The notes below the pieces were generated by a model, which saw nothing but the letters and a program-made list of their open reading frames with translations, was not told the origin of the DNA and ran no database searches. Positions 1 through 12,859 of a DNA stretch of 64,000 bases are shown piece by piece; the first letter of the stretch is position 1, and each line of letters opens with the position of its first letter. Source of the DNA: Amia ocellicauda (lineage: Eukaryota; Chordata; Actinopteri; Amiiformes; Amiidae). Position numbers and translations under genes: made by a program. Location of the stretch: contig NC_089853.1 of the NCBI RefSeq assembly GCF_036373705.1, positions 30,339,568 to 30,403,567 on the forward strand. The letters are read 5' to 3'.

Positions 1-3000
1 CGTGTAGCGAGACAGAGGAGCTAAAAGCAAGCATAGGTGAGACAGGCACGAAGCAAGGCCTGTCACTGGGACACACAACCAATATACCAGGCAAGGCCAA
101 CCGTACACACTTTATCAAGCCCACCAAGTAGGATCTTTGCAAGATAACAAGACTGAACAAGGGGAGGGTACAAATCAGGCTCTTTCCAACTAATGAAGAA
201 TAAAGAGAAGCACTTCAACCTAGACTTCTACCCCCCCCACCCCCATATCCATCCGAGACTATATAAAATAAAAAGATGAGCCCTTATTCATACAACTTTC
301 AGCAGTCCTTTAACCACACCACACCCCACACAAAGGAACTACGAACTCCTAGGGTTACAAACTAAAAGGGAAATCACGTTCACTTATTTTAATAACTGTT
401 GAATTAGCATATGTGTGCCACTTATCAGAGGAAAGAAACATAACTGGGTATTAACAGTGTGGTAGTAAAAGTTTTAAGAATGAGGCCCTGTGTCTTTCTA
501 AAAGGACGTATGGCAGAGAGTGTTTAGGCAGGGGTGGCTGTCTGTCACCCTGCGATGCTCCAGTTCAGAAGCTGAAGGGCGACTGAAGTGTTGACAAAAA
601 TCTTCAAGTGACGACCCCATGGGCTTCCAGCAAACAACAGCCTGCTCAATGCACTCCAGGGAAAGGGAGAATGGGAGTGATAACTCCCAATAACTGGGCT
701 CAAATCCAGTAGGCCACAAGCTGACCTTTGTACATATCTATCAATATAGAAATGACAGTATACAGAATACTGGGGATACTTCAAAACACAAAGGTAACAG
801 AACTTGAAGTTATTACATTGGTAAACTAAAGCAGACATTTTCCATAAAGCATAGATTTGTCCATGCTCCCCCAGACACCTCCTTTAAAATAGATACGTTT
901 TGGACCAACACGACAACAGCCCCTCAAAATAGAGGCCAGGACAAGTTTGATTTCTTTGTGGAAAGCAGGCACTGGTAGACTGGCAGATGCCAAGCAATGT
1001 AAAATAGTTGCAAGCCACTCATGGGAAAAGTCAAAGCTTGGAACATTATGCCCGACAGCATATAAAGCGACAGACATAAAACAAATTATATAGCAACACA
1101 TTGTTGCGCAGGGCACAGGCTAGACAGGATTATTGCAAAAATGATTGTTGTAATAAGGCTGTTAAGTACACAACAATAATTCAGAACATAGAAAAGGTAG
1201 CACTTCACTTGAGTTATTACAAGCCACTTTATTAGAACCAGATGGATTTAAATGCAACAGTACCACAATAATAGGATATTAATTGCATGTGTTAACATGG
1301 TGTACATAAAAGTCTGCATGTTGGGTAATAGATCATATTTCTGTCATCTATACACACACACACACTCAAAACCGCAAAATGTAAAAGGTTAACAGACTAT
1401 AAAAAGCTCTTACTACCAGATCCAACCCTTGATTGGCAGGACAAACATATAATTCCAGTCAAAATTACAAGAACATTATTACCACAGCAGTGCATAGCAA
1501 ATAGATTTATAGCCAATTTAACAAAAACAGAGGATACTGCAACAAGCATAACCCATAATTCCAAAGCAAACACTGCAGCTCTTAAAATCACACTTGAAAC
1601 ACTAGACAGTTACACTCAGTTTGAAGTACCTCAATATCTGTCATAATAAATGTATCGAAGGGCACAAAAACCAAATCCTGCTTTGGTTTCTCTTACTGTG
1701 GAAAAGAACTCCCGTTCTCAAGTTTGCACAAGTGAACTCCTGCCAAGTATGCAGAGGGATAGTCATGTTCCCATTCCCTTCAAGAGATATCAGTGCCTTG
1801 ACAAGTCAGAGCGTTTCTGTTTGATGCAAACACTTGGACCAAAACCACCATCTTCGCTTCTTTCGGAAACGCTCCAACTGCAAGGCACCCGTCTCAGAGG
1901 CTGCTTGTCTTGAAGTGATATTTTAGGAAAAGATCTGTCAAGAGCCATCTGTGCAAGTTTTCAGGACAGACTCAACAGACTTAAAAGGATGTGCAAAAGC
2001 TACAGGGGAGTTTCAAAAACTTAATGATTAAAGGAGAATAATCAATGATAATAGGGTGGAAAAACAAGACGACAATGATGACAAAAGCTCACCAGCTCTT
2101 ACAATACCAGCTCACACTTGAGCCGAATAAAAGTCAGAATCAAACTTGAGTTTTGAGGGACATCAAATGCACGTTTCTCACTGCTGAAACCAGTAATTGT
2201 GCAAATATAGGACACATACAAATAAATAAAATGAAGCCTAATGAATTAATCTCTTTTTATAAGCATGCAACATATGAAATACCGAACAGGCATCTACTGC
2301 AAGGAAACTAAAATGTGAAAAGTTGCAATATACAAAAAAGGACATAGGGAAACATTATTCCCTTTTATCTTAAGTCTGTTAAAATTGGCAGTTGAAGCAT
2401 TTTGCCCTAGGGAATGAATATTTTGGCTGAGAAATTATGAAATATTTACAACTATTGGTCAGGGATGCAGTCTGTAGCAACTGTGAGTCTATTTTGTTCA
2501 ATGAGTCAAGTTCCCTTAACTTACATTTCTAAGCTTATGGGCCACAAACCACACATTTTTATCCTCAATGTATTTATGCACAAGGCCTTGCATGAACTTG
2601 CTGACAACTAGCTGGTGCAGTTAAAACTAGTAGTTAATTGCAGAATATCAGATATTATCCAAACTGGTTAAAGGAGGGATGAACGTAAAGGTTATTCGAT
2701 CTTAGACTGAAGACTAAGTTTTGTATCCCCACAACTCTAACTTCCTTACATCATTATTCTCATTAATTAGCTTCACTCCAGAGATGCGGGGTGTCAACAT
2801 ACATCTGCCTTTAAAGAACCACAGGGAAGAGTGCAAAACACTAAATACAAATAAATACGCAAAACCTATTTAAACATTTGTGAGAGCCACATATACTGTG
2901 GTGTACATATAAAACAGACAGTGAGATAAACATTTAAAAAAACAAAACGAACACTATGAAAATGCTTCCCAAGCAATCCATGTCCCCAGTTGTCTTAAAC

Positions 3001-3558
3001 TGAATCGATGTGCCCTTCAAGGTTTTGATTTCAGTAAACATCAAACCACACTATTCTGCAAAGGCCAGACAAGCCAAAGCAACAAAAGATATACACCGCA
3101 GTTGTTACTTGGAGGAATCTTGGTATAAGCACCACTTGTAATATAGCATTAGTCAAAACTGTGAAACAGATTAATAAAATAAAAATATTTCTACTTGGGT
3201 CCACCTGACTGGTTGACCCCCTTACTACGACAGATGCAATACACCACAATTACTGTGATTTAATTCTACTTTAGTTTTGGACTTTGTTATGCGCTAAATC
3301 ATCTCTAATCAATCTGTGCTATAAGATTAGTCTTTAAAAACATTTTTAGAGCACTTCAGAAGACCTCAGGCACAGTAAAAACATAAAACTGAAGGGAATA
3401 ACAGTACTAGGGATCTCACACAGTATAGTTGATCCACACATCTAATTTTTGGAATGACTTTAAAAAAAAAAAAAAAAGTATCTGTCTAGGTAATTTGCAA
3501 TGATTTCATGTGTCTCCCGTTCTACCTCCAGGACAGAAGCCACCTCTTAAAGAAACAG
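1..3558 (-). other. FBXO22 downstream flank, probable 3' UTR in part
   Basis: No open frame here resembles a known protein on either strand. The stretch lies directly behind the FBXO22 stop codon on the minus strand, so part of it is probably its 3' UTR. A minus-strand AATAAA (TTTATT at 1228-1233) with U-rich sequence around it is a candidate end of that transcript, which would give a 2.3-kb UTR. A CA microsatellite lies near 1353-1368 and an A-run near 3463-3477. The UTR extent is inference only. Confidence 0.35.
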
Positions 3559-3946
3559 CTATCCTAAATGCACCAGGGTCATCACTGTGGTGTAACCGTG
3601 CTGCAGGCTGTCAGTGTCGGTCAGTGAGTAGTTCTCAGTCACAATGTGGTCGCAGCCGATCTCTCCGTTGCCGAAGAAGCCGAACAGGGGGATGTTGGGG
3701 AAGACCTTGCGGAAGGCATCGGCCTCCACATTGTGCTTGCCATTGTAGTAGTTGTGGCCGCGGCCCACACAGGCAAACATGAAGGCCACGGTGTTCCTCT
3801 CAGGGAGGCCGGCTGATTTCAGGCGCTGCACTGCTGCCTCGGCAGACTTCTCGGTGCTCACATCCTGGTCCAGCAGGACTGACGCCCCTTGGATCCTCGG
3901 CCCACTCAGCGCCAGGCCCACCACTCCGTATGAGCCTGGGGAGCAG
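3559..3946 (-). CDS. fbxo22: FBXO22 terminal coding exon 7
   Basis: 388 nt ending in TAG at 3561-3559. Encodes the FIST C-terminal part with [33 protein letters not shown] and [10 protein letters not shown]. The acceptor is GATAG behind a long pyrimidine tract; the CCCAG 11 nt further in would break the frame. Confidence 0.93.
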
Positions 3947-6900
3947 CTATCGAAACACAGACAGACGCAGAGAAGGGACAATGGTGCATCACAACCTCAT
4001 CAAGTCTGCTACCCTGCTGCCACAAAATACATTACTCCCGACAGTGTTTATTTTTGGAGGTAGAGTTCATGATCTTTATTTTTATTTATTTTTAAATGGA
4101 ATTATGTTCACAACCTCAGCAAGATTTCAAACCTTTTTGTAAAAATCTTCCCCTTCATGAACCTAGTGGCAACACTAATCCTGGTGTTATCAAGAGCAGA
4201 TTTCCAGAAAGAACACTGGCAAAGTTAAGCAAACCTGGAGTAATCACAATAGATTTCTTTATACCAGTCACAACACTAGTCACTTTATTTTTATTTTTTA
4301 TTCTCAGAGAAACATTTAAAATTAAACGTGTGTAAACCAGGACTGTCACCTACCATTCTGGGGAGGGGGAGAACACATTTTCCACATGGCCGCCTGCAAT
4401 TAGGATTTTGGCTTGTGCCAGAGGCGCCAGGACCTCAGTCAGAAAGCGTGCTGCTCCTGACTTGAAGGCCTCATAGCCAAACAAGAGAACCACCCGCAGG
4501 TCTGGGTTATTAACAAGCCCTGCAGACAAATGAAATGCATGCAAGCAGACATCAGAAACCAGGAACATGGGAACAGACACCCTATTTACCACCACTGGCC
4601 TCCTCTCTTACTTCTCTAAATGTGTTATTTGGCTCCCATGCAAGATGCTTAAAAGGAAGTTGGAAGCTTGCATCAAAACACTGCCCACTGCCCATGTAAC
4701 CATGTAATAATCAATTTCAAATACTTCTCTATATTAACACTAATGTGAAAATAATTATCACAATTAAAAACAGATTAGACCCAGCATGAGTGTCGTTAAG
4801 ATTGAAAATGGTGAATTGTAACCAGCCAGTGAATGAGGCCCTTTACCCTTCATCAGGACCAGGCATTTACGAGGCATTTAATAGATATGGAGTGAAGGAA
4901 CACTGACCCGCTTCTTCAAGAGACGTCTTGGTGAGGCTTTGCTTGCAGAAATGGAAGGGGCGGATATTTATTCCCTCCATGTTTGGGAACATGAGCGCAA
5001 AGCCCGCCTCTCCCTCTTGGAACTCCTTGGGTTGGGCAGAATGAGATCCTGTCGGCGTTACTGGAAAAGCAAGAGGACAGATCAATTTCAATCGGTATAC
5101 TTTCATTGAATTAAGTCACTCAATTAAAATGATTTGGTCTTCCAATAACCCTGCAGTATCAGATTTCTTTTATATGAAAGTATTTTTTTATTTTAGAAAA
5201 CTGAACACATTTTATTCAACCAGGATTTCTGATTAGCATGTTAACTAAAGCTTTTTCCTTCATCTTCTCCAGATGATTTGGACTTAATTGCTGTTAAATG
5301 TCTTGTTGAACTCTTCTGCCTTTAGAACCACTTGAAATGATTTATTTTCTTGTTTATTTTATCAAGGGTGTGTTTTAAATAATGCATATAGCCCTGCAAG
5401 TATAGAGATAATACAATGGCTCCAATTTAAAGATAAAAGTGAGATTGAACATCAACAAGAGAACACAATGTTTCAGATGCAGCATTTGTTATCAAGCCTG
5501 TGACCCTGACAGAACTGAATTTTCTTTCCTGTATCTTTAAAGCCAATCTGTGTCTCTCCAGACACCAAAACATCACCAATTATTTATCATCCGGATACAG
5601 ACATAACAGTACACTGTGAATACAAGTGAATCCACATTATCCAGAAGGTATGTGCTTGTACAGTGTCAAGGTTTTTTTTTGAGGGAAGCAATTACTCGAT
5701 AATAGATCTGATCTTGGGTTTCCAAAAAAAATAAAAAATAATAATAATAATAATAATTTACTTCATTATTACTAGAGAACATAACACAAATTAGCTGTAA
5801 CCCTAACAGTAAAAGGAAACGGGGGAAGAAAAAAAAAATCGTATAATTCTGTATTGATATTTTTGGAAAGAGGTGTTTTGCGTCCGTCAACCCATTATAT
5901 ATAGGTATTGCTATAAGGATGTGTGATTGCAACCAACAAGTCTTCACAAATTATTCATATCATTAAAAAGGTATGTGCTCTCTAAATCTTTCTGAAGGAC
6001 AATTTGCCAGAAGACCCAGACTGATCCTCACACTAGGCTGTGAAGGGTGGAGATTCATCTGCAGAAGACTGAGCAGACAGGTGACTTGTCCTTCTTAGAT
6101 GCAGTTGAGTGAGCTGGTAAAGATTCAAGTGTTGCATTTCCAATGTTTTTAAATCACAGAGTGTTTTTGGTCATGGGGATACTCTGGAGAAAGTGCATCA
6201 TCAAAACATTTTAGGCATAGGTTAATAATTATTTAGAAAAATATTTGTATTGGCCTGCTGTGATTTTATGAGTGTGGGTCTACAATTTAATTGGAACAAG
6301 GAAAGATAATACTGAGAGAAAGCTCTTTCCCAGTATAAATTGTAATAATCAGAGGAGTTATGTGTTTAGAAACTTAAAACTGTTGTTTGGATCAGTGCTT
6401 GCAAGTCTCATTTTAGCCACATATTGACACTATATATTGATGCAAAAAATCTAAACAATACTAATTTCAAGTATTTGGATGGTTCAGATATTTGTCCTAA
6501 TTTGACCTGCATCTGGCATATTAAAATTAAGTATATAAATGGATGGATGTAATCAATGAATCAAAATAAAATACATTGATGCCTGTTCTTACACACAATC
6601 CCTGGAGCAGTGATCCCCAGCACCTCACATCCTTTAGGAAGCAGCTTTCTAAGCTCAGTGGCGGCCGTGGAGCTACATGCTGTTCTGGCTGTGGGAGACA
6701 GACACAAATAAATAACAGCAAGAATCCGTTTGCAGATGACCACAATTCAAGATACATCAAGATGTTTTATTAATCAGTTTAGTGCTGATCTGAAAATAAA
6801 ATAAATTAAATACCAAAGACATTTTAATAAAGGAAAGATTCTGAAGCCTTTTCATTACGTTTCTGATTTACAAACTTTTACTCTATGCTAAATGAATACC

Positions 6901-9796
6901 ACAACATTATCCACATCTAAAATGAAACCTGTGATTTAATTATTCTAAAGGAAAGATTATGTTCTTAAACAGCATTTACATTGCATTGGGTTAACAATTA
7001 TAAATAATATAAAGCAGGACAACAGTCAAATAAGGGTACCTTGAGAAATAAAACATAAGACACAAAATTCACAAATCCTTATAGTGACAAATCTGGGTTA
7101 TCAGCAGCTATTTACAAAACATTACATGGCTTTAATGTCAGAGATCAACCCCCGTTGATATATAAACATTTAACAACACACAGCTCTTGGGTTGAATTAT
7201 CCAGCTGGTAATTTGTTCCACTTAAAACAGTTTTGCAATTTTATCTGGAGAAAATAAAGTTTTATACAGAGAACTGTACTACATAAAGAGTTTTTCCTGT
7301 CATGAACCAGGAAATGTGCATTATTATAATACATGGAAAAAGAAAACATAAATAAAAAGATACATTTTAATCAATCTAAGCAGGCAAAGAACTGACCACT
7401 GAAGCAACTGATAGGAAACAAAAGCTTGACTACATATGAGCCTACAGTAAGCTTTCCCTTGCGGTTTGCGAACCTTGCAGTTTAATATTCCATCCGCAGG
7501 CACAGGAAAGGTACAAGCTGTCGTATGCGAGTACTTTAAGCCTGCACAGAGGGGAGTGTGATAATAACCCTTGTTCCACAGCAAGGCCAAGTGTACCTGA
7601 GCGAGGGGGATAGTCAAGGAGAGATCTCAATCTGTCATCACAGATTGCACACATTCAAATATAGCCAGGCAGAAGCATATCTCGCCAAGTTTTAACTATT
7701 GCTTTGCTGAAATGAGTTTACTTCTGATTTTGTGTGATCGAGCAAAGGCTTTGCTAAATGGTAAAAACAAAACATATAAAAGGCATAGAGATGTGTGCAG
7801 ATTGATTCCAACACTGCTGGATTTCCCATTTGTTTGACCTTGGCTCACACACTTCATTCACTGGATATGAGTTTAAAGGTTATTCAGTTTCAGTTCAGAT
7901 TGAGAAACGTGACAGACTAAAATACTGTGCACAACACAATCAAATGAAAGAACCGGTGAGGTGACATAGTGAGGTTCTACATTACTGGCTAGTTTCACAC
8001 TAGTCTAGTCATTTATATAACCGTAAGTATTTTATTAATATCAAAAGGAAAATACATTTTAAAAGGTATTTTGTATTTTAGGTCCTAACAAATGTATAAC
8101 ATACACTTCAGCTGTGTACCAAAAACAAAAACAGAGGAATTATGCCGAGGGATGTGTGCATCTGGGTACCATGTTGGGGAGTTGCAGACACCACCCCCCT
8201 GTGCATCAGATCGCCGCTGGTGGGGACGGGGACGAGGACGACAGAGTTAGCAAAAGCTGTAACACAGGGCTTAGGGCCACTACTCTGTTTCCCAAATAAA
8301 ACAATCATCTAGCACTCTAGTCTGGTGGGCTGTCTCGTAGTCATTGGGGAGGGGGGACATTCTCCAGTCCAGGGTTAGTAATAAAAAAACAGTTCTCAAA
8401 CAAAGCAGGGGCCATTGGTAAATCGATTTCTTCTCACACAGGTCACTTCCTGTGGGGTGTCGCGTAGTGAGAAAGCGGTGATTGACCATATTCCTTCAGT
8501 TAGGGGATCAATTTCAGAAAATGACAGCTTAGCTGGAACACAAACAGGCAGGTCAGTGGGAGCCCAGGACCAGGGATGAAATCCACTGGTCTAAACTGAT
8601 GTCTTACCTTTTTTCTGCCTATTGGGGCAGTGCTGCCCGTTGAAGGTTTCACTGTCTGCCATTAGCAGGACCGTCTGGGGCAGCAAGAACACTTTCTAAA
8701 AGAGCAGGATGTACACCATGAATATATTATACAATGTACAGTGCCTCTCAAAAGTATTCACCCCCCTTGGACATTTCCACATTTCACTGTGTTACATGAA
8801 ATCAGATTACTGTGATTACTTATGCATTCAATTAGGTTTTTGTTTTTTTTGGCTGTAATTAATTTAGAACACTTTGCAGATTATATTTTTCTCTTTGACA
8901 TTTTCTGTTGATCAGTGGCAAAAACTCCTGATTAAACCCATTCTGATTTCATGTTGTAACACAATGAAATGTGGAAAAGTCCAAGTGAATACTTTTGAGA
9001 GCCACTGTAGCCTACTCTGTTGTTTTGTAAAGTGTTTTTGCAACAACTGTAAATCGCCCTGTGTAAAGGCCTCTGCTAATAAATAAAACGTCTAAAACAA
9101 TCAATTCCTTGAGTCAAAAAACCTAATGATGTTCAAAGATTTCTTATCATTTGGAAATGATCACAGAAAGACGACTTTTAGGGATTACCTCCACTTCTTC
9201 CTTCATAGTCTTGCACAGAGCATGGCCGCCTCCGCCGAAGCTGGCCGAGCCCGTGGCGGAGACCCAGGCCATCCTCTGCTGCGTCCTCAGGACCCGGCGG
9301 GCGCATTCCTTCCACAGGCGGCACACACTGCGGGCGGAGGGGCGGAGCACAGTCAGCACTGCAGCCACATGCGCACCATCGACTAGAGCTCATTTTATTG
9401 TACAACACACACCGACCTAACCAGTGACTCTCCATATCGACAAACTAGCTGCCCATCACCACGCCATGCCTATCCAACTGCGCTCCATTCTGAATCAAAG
9501 CTCGCTTTAACTGGTTAAGACAGATCTTCCCAATTCCAACTGGAGATAAAATGCAACCCACTGCAGCACGCAGCGAGGGCTTTATTATACTAGAGAAGGG
9601 ATTGTTAATGTGGGAATAAATGACAAGCCAAGCTATGACAAAGAAGTCTCAGGTGTTTCAAAGACGGTTGTTGCAGGATTGTGTACCAATAACCGAATAA
9701 GCTTTGCTCTGTGGATGATAAACAAGTTCGGGTGTAAAATCGAAAGTAACAGTGCATGCTTTGCTGATGTGTGCGTGGGGTCTTAAACACACACAC

Positions 9797-9831
<35 letters not shown>

Positions 9832-10415
9832 GTCAGAAAACAACAACCCACACAAAATCAGACATTTCTGTCGTTCGTTGAAAATGGGTTCAGCAACACA
9901 TGTTTCTCTGCCCGGGCAAGAGGAAACTATTACAAAAATTACTACTTCCGTATTGGGCTAAAAACAAACTCGAGTGACAACTGACAGGAATTACTACAAA
10001 ACAGAGCAGTGTCGCCTGCTAAACACTGCAGCCCAATGAATTAAACATGATAATTAACACACACGAAACTCCACATGAGCAAAAACAGTCCGACAGCTTT
10101 CAACTACTGGCTTTAATATATTCAATACGTTGAACAGCAATCTATAAAGATTAACAACAGGCGACATGGAGACGACACGCAAGATTACTAATAATGTGCC
10201 GAATCGGAGCTTTTCAATGAAACACAGTAAACTATGTTGCTTTGGCTAAACAAAAAAAAACATGAAGCAAATGTCTGAACTTACCAAGCGATGCGGAGCA
10301 GCGACTTGGTCGGGACGAAAGTCAGAATCCTCTCCACCACCTCGGCTACATTGCTAAGTATGTACCCAGCTTTGCTTTCTGATGCTGGGTTAACAAAATC
10401 AACATTTACATCCAT
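3559..10415 (-). CDS. fbxo22: F-box only protein 22 (7 coding exons)
   Basis: Substrate-recognition subunit of an SCF (SKP1-CUL1-F-box) ubiquitin ligase; in mammals it acts with the KDM4A demethylase and other targets. Joining minus-strand segments 10285-10415, 9189-9327, 8608-8695, 6593-6688, 4908-5060, 4354-4519 and 3559-3946 gives 1161 nt, 386 aa plus stop, in frame at each junction; the human protein is 403 aa. The F-box lies at about residues 20-52 ([16 protein letters not shown] onward, ending CRLWKEC). The rest matches the FIST-type C-terminal region, with FACVGRG and [10 protein letters not shown] near the end. The start codon is the first ATG of the exon and is preceded by a GC-rich leader containing an ETS site. 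Intron 2 carries a small Tc1-type element. Identification rests on close family resemblance along the whole length. Confidence 0.95.
4354..4519 (-). CDS. fbxo22: FBXO22 coding exon 6
   Basis: 166 nt with a TCTGCAG acceptor and a GTAGGT donor. Encodes [16 protein letters not shown] and [12 protein letters not shown]. Ends in phase 2, which decides the acceptor of exon 7. Confidence 0.92.
4908..5060 (-). CDS. fbxo22: FBXO22 coding exon 5
   Basis: 153 nt with a TTTTCCAG acceptor and a weaker GTCAGT donor. Encodes [20 protein letters not shown], strongly family-like. Ends in phase 1. Confidence 0.92.
6593..6688 (-). CDS. fbxo22: FBXO22 coding exon 4
   Basis: 96 nt with a CCCACAG acceptor and a GTAAGA donor. 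Encodes [20 protein letters not shown], the start of the FIST-like region. Choosing the donor at 6592 keeps phase 1 and gives PGIV-L-TPTG across the junction. Confidence 0.9.
8608..8695 (-). CDS. fbxo22: FBXO22 coding exon 3
   Basis: 88 nt between a TTTTAG acceptor and a GTAAGA donor. Encodes [18 protein letters not shown] and a basic stretch; ADSETF is conserved in the family. Ends in phase 1. Confidence 0.9.
8739..9007. mobile_element. Short non-autonomous Tc1-type element in FBXO22 intron 2
   Basis: 269 bp between two TA dinucleotides (8737-8738 and 9008-9009), the Tc1/mariner target. The ends mirror each other: cagtgcctctcaaaagtatt on the left and its near-complement ending ttttgagagccactg on the right, with longer imperfect complementarity inside (ttccacatttcactgtgtta against aacacaatgaaatgtggaaa). 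No coding capacity remains. Confidence 0.85.
9047..9090 (+). repeat. LINE/SINE 3' tail fragment
   Basis: Reads taaatcgccctgtgtaaagg then cctctgctaataaataaa, a diverged copy of the tail seen intact at 16522-16560 and 20772-20810. Little else of the element remains beside it. Confidence 0.55.
9189..9327 (-). CDS. fbxo22: FBXO22 coding exon 2
   Basis: Encodes the end of the F-box ([15 protein letters not shown]) and a glycine-rich link. It is flanked by a CCGCAG acceptor and a GTAATC donor, and ends in phase 0. Confidence 0.93.
9798..9829. repeat. (TA)n microsatellite
   Basis: About 32 bp of alternating T and A next to a short CA stretch, in FBXO22 intron 1. Confidence 0.95.
10285..10415 (-). 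CDS. fbxo22: FBXO22 coding exon 1
   Basis: Starts with ATG at 10415-10413 and encodes [15 protein letters not shown] followed by the first helices of the F-box. The donor is GTAAGT at 10284-10279. The exon ends in phase 2 and completes a Cys codon with exon 2. Confidence 0.93.
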
Positions 10416-10467
10416 GGTTCCCAAAACACTTCCCCGAATCACTGACCTCTCAACTTCAGCGCATGAC

Positions 10468-10475
10468 CCGGAAGT
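10468..10475 (+). promoter_or_regulatory. ETS-type site in the FBXO22 promoter
   Basis: CCGGAAGT (minus strand ACTTCCGG) 53 bp upstream of the FBXO22 start codon and next to a GC-rich patch with no TATA box. ETS/GABP sites at this position are common in housekeeping promoters. Function is inferred from position and sequence. Confidence 0.5.
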
Positions 10476-10499
10476 AAACAGTCGCTAACTGATTGTCAA

Positions 10500-11084
10500 G
10501 TTCCTCTATCTTTGGTATTTGTGAGCAGATTTCCTTGACACACCAATTGCTTACTGCCACCTAGCGGCCAGATCTACATCCCCCCTCCAAGCCAATCTGT
10601 AACCATTTTTTTTTGCATCTTTCTTGTTTACAGCGTTTACATATACCGTATATTAATTTAAAAAACAGCATCACATGTTTTTATTAATTTATTTCTCACT
10701 GTATATTTGCTGTATAAAGCTGTATATTTGCATTGCTGTTAATTGTAGTGATTACAGTATATTGACAGTATATTGGAGGACAGCTAGAACCATTAGATTT
10801 ATCAAGATAGCATTAATAGCAGCTAATACGTGTTTTGCCCTCTGTTGGAAAAAACGATAACCCCCCTGGCGTACCTATGTGGATCGGAGAACTTTCTTCA
10901 TATGTCCGCATTGTCCCCAGATTCTGTATAACCTTAAAAAGAAACCAAAAAGAATTTGAAAAATTTGAAGAGGTATGGGGTGGATATATTGATTTCCTTA
11001 TTTTTCCTTCTTATATAAATGCCACATAGTAGAATCCCCAGCCTGTTGCTATATTTAGTCATCTCCATCGCCATCTCTTCTGAT
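10500..11084. other. Spacer upstream of FBXO22, no gene seen
   Basis: AT-rich sequence without a recognisable coding segment. It ends where similarity to a Tc1-type transposase begins. Confidence 0.5.
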
Positions 11085-11925
11085 TCCCTTTGCAATCAGA
11101 AGATGTCCAGCAGTGCCATCAGCTCAGAATTGGCAGAAAACAGTGGGACCCTGGTACACCCATCTACTGTCTGGAGAAGTCTGGTCAGAAGTGGCCTTCA
11201 TGGAAGACTTGCGGCCAAAAAGCCATACATACCTCTGACGTGGCAACAAGGCCAAGCAACTCAACTATGCTGATGACTGATGAGTCTGATGAGCCATACA
11301 CGAATGAGTATCTGCAGGCAACAGTGAAGTATGGTGGAGGTTCCTTGCAAGTTTGGGGCTGCATTTCTGCAAATGGAGTTGGGGATTTGGTCAGAATTAA
11401 TGGTCTCCTCAATGCTGAGAAGTACAGGCATATACTTATCCATCACACAATCAGGAAGGCATCTGATTGTCCCCAAATTTATTCTGCAGCATGACAACAA
11501 CCCCAAACATACAGCGGAAGTCATTAAGTATCTTCAGCATAAAGAAGAACAAGGAGTCCTGGAAGTGATGGTGTGGCCCCCACAGAGCTCTGATCTCAAC
11601 ATCATAGAGTCTGTCTGGGATTACATGAAGAGAGAGAAGCAACTGAGGCTGCCTAAATCCACAGAAGAACTGTGGTTAGTTCTCCAAGATGTTTGGGCCA
11701 ACCTACCTGCCGAGTTCCTTCAAAAACTGTGTGCAAGTGAACCTAGAAGAATTGCTGCTGTTTTGAAGACAAAGGGTGGTCACACCAAATATGGATTTGA
11801 TTTAGATTTTTCTTTGTTCACTCACTTTGCATTTAGTTAATTGATAAATATAATCTATGTCTATTTTGGAAAGCATTCTTACTTTACAGCATTTTTTCAC
11901 ACCTGCCTAAAACTTGCACGGTACT
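11085..11925 (+). pseudogene. Broken Tc1/mariner transposase (DD37E-like spacing)
   Basis: Decayed transposase with frameshifts, readable in pieces at 11085-11240, 11268-11480 and 11475-11840. Family marks are the GGGSLQVWGC segment, the second catalytic Asp in LQHDNNPKH and the catalytic Glu in LNIIESVW; 37 residues separate that Asp and Glu. The C-terminal part (DVWANLPAEFLQKL, AVLKTKGGHTKYGF) is intact to a stop at 11838-11840. The N-terminal DNA-binding half and the first Asp segment are largely lost. The 3' end of the element probably lies near 11925, where sequence resembling a Tc1 terminus stops. Confidence 0.85.
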
Positions 11926-12059
11926 TTGTGTGTATATACTCTGTATATGTCTACTGCATTGTATGTGTTCTAAAAGAAAAACTCAATAAACATAATGTTC
12001 ACCTGATGACAAAACCTTTTTCCACATCGCAGCTTGGTCACTTATGTTTTCAGATTATA

Positions 12060-12756
12060 CTTTTTGAGTAACAGGTGCTTTCTTGCCAGTCTCCCATAGT
12101 GTTATGCAGAGCTCTTGATATGGTTGACTGGTGTGCCATGACCCCACTCTAAGCCACTGAACTCTGTAGCTCCTTCAAAGAGATTGTTGGCTTCTCTGTG
12201 GCTTCTCACAAGTCCTTCTTGTTTGAGCACTGAGTTTTGTGGGACGGCCTTTTCTAGGCAGTGCCTGGGTGGTGTGATGCAGCTTCCACTTCCCAATTAT
12301 TAATCCAGCTGTGCTCAGTGCGATATCCAAACACTTGGATATTATTTTGTACCCATTTCCTAATCTATGCTTTTGTATTTATTTGTATTGTTTAACTTCC
12401 GTAGAATGCTCTTTGTTCTTCAGATTCACAGCCTAACCAATGATCCTTCAACAGTGAGGTTTTTAATGCAGAAAATGTGACGGTAATGTTACTGGTTCCC
12501 AGGTGGAGGACAATGGTAAAGTAACTGTGTAAACTGGGAGCTTCCACAGCACAGAGGTTGAATACTTATGCAAGGAAAATTATTCAGTTATTTTTATTTT
12601 CATTACAAATATTTCTCAACATAAAACCAATATCATGTTACAAAAATTGATTCTGAGATTCAATGTTATAAAATATCAAACAATAAAATTTCAATTTATC
12701 ATTTGTAATTCTATATGAGAGAAGTGGTCAGTGGTCTTAATACTTTTGCAAGGCAG
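12060..12756. mobile_element. Degenerate Tc1-type repeat without coding capacity
   Basis: Sequence of the kind repeated in many fish genomes. It contains ttgaatacttatgcaagg at 12557-12574 and a related ttaatacttttgcaagg near its right end (12737-12753), both Tc1-type terminal motifs. No long open frame survives. Left boundary uncertain. Confidence 0.55.
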
Positions 12757-12776
12757 GTACATATAAAATATATATG

Positions 12777-12858
12777 TACAGCTCTGGAAACAATTAAAGA
12801 GAGCACTCCAAGTTCAGAAATCAATGTTAAGTGGTCTCTTAATTTTTCTCAGAGCTGT
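12777..12858. repeat. Short foldback (Tc1-like terminal-repeat) element
   Basis: About 80 bp whose ends are inverted copies: tacagctctggaaacaatta at the left and its near-complement ending tttttctcagagctgta at the right. It appears to be two Tc1-type terminal repeats with everything between them deleted. A TATG/TA microsatellite abuts its right end (12856-12893). Confidence 0.75.
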
Positions 12859-12859
12859 A

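Noticed and set aside
826..1116. 96-codon minus-strand frame in the FBXO22 flank
   Set aside because: No family resemblance and lies in probable 3' UTR; several overlapping frames of equal quality occur here.
3559..3981. FBXO22 exon 7 as a separate gene starting at the Met near 3981
   Set aside because: The Met lies in the pyrimidine-rich intron end; the coding segment joins in frame to exon 6.
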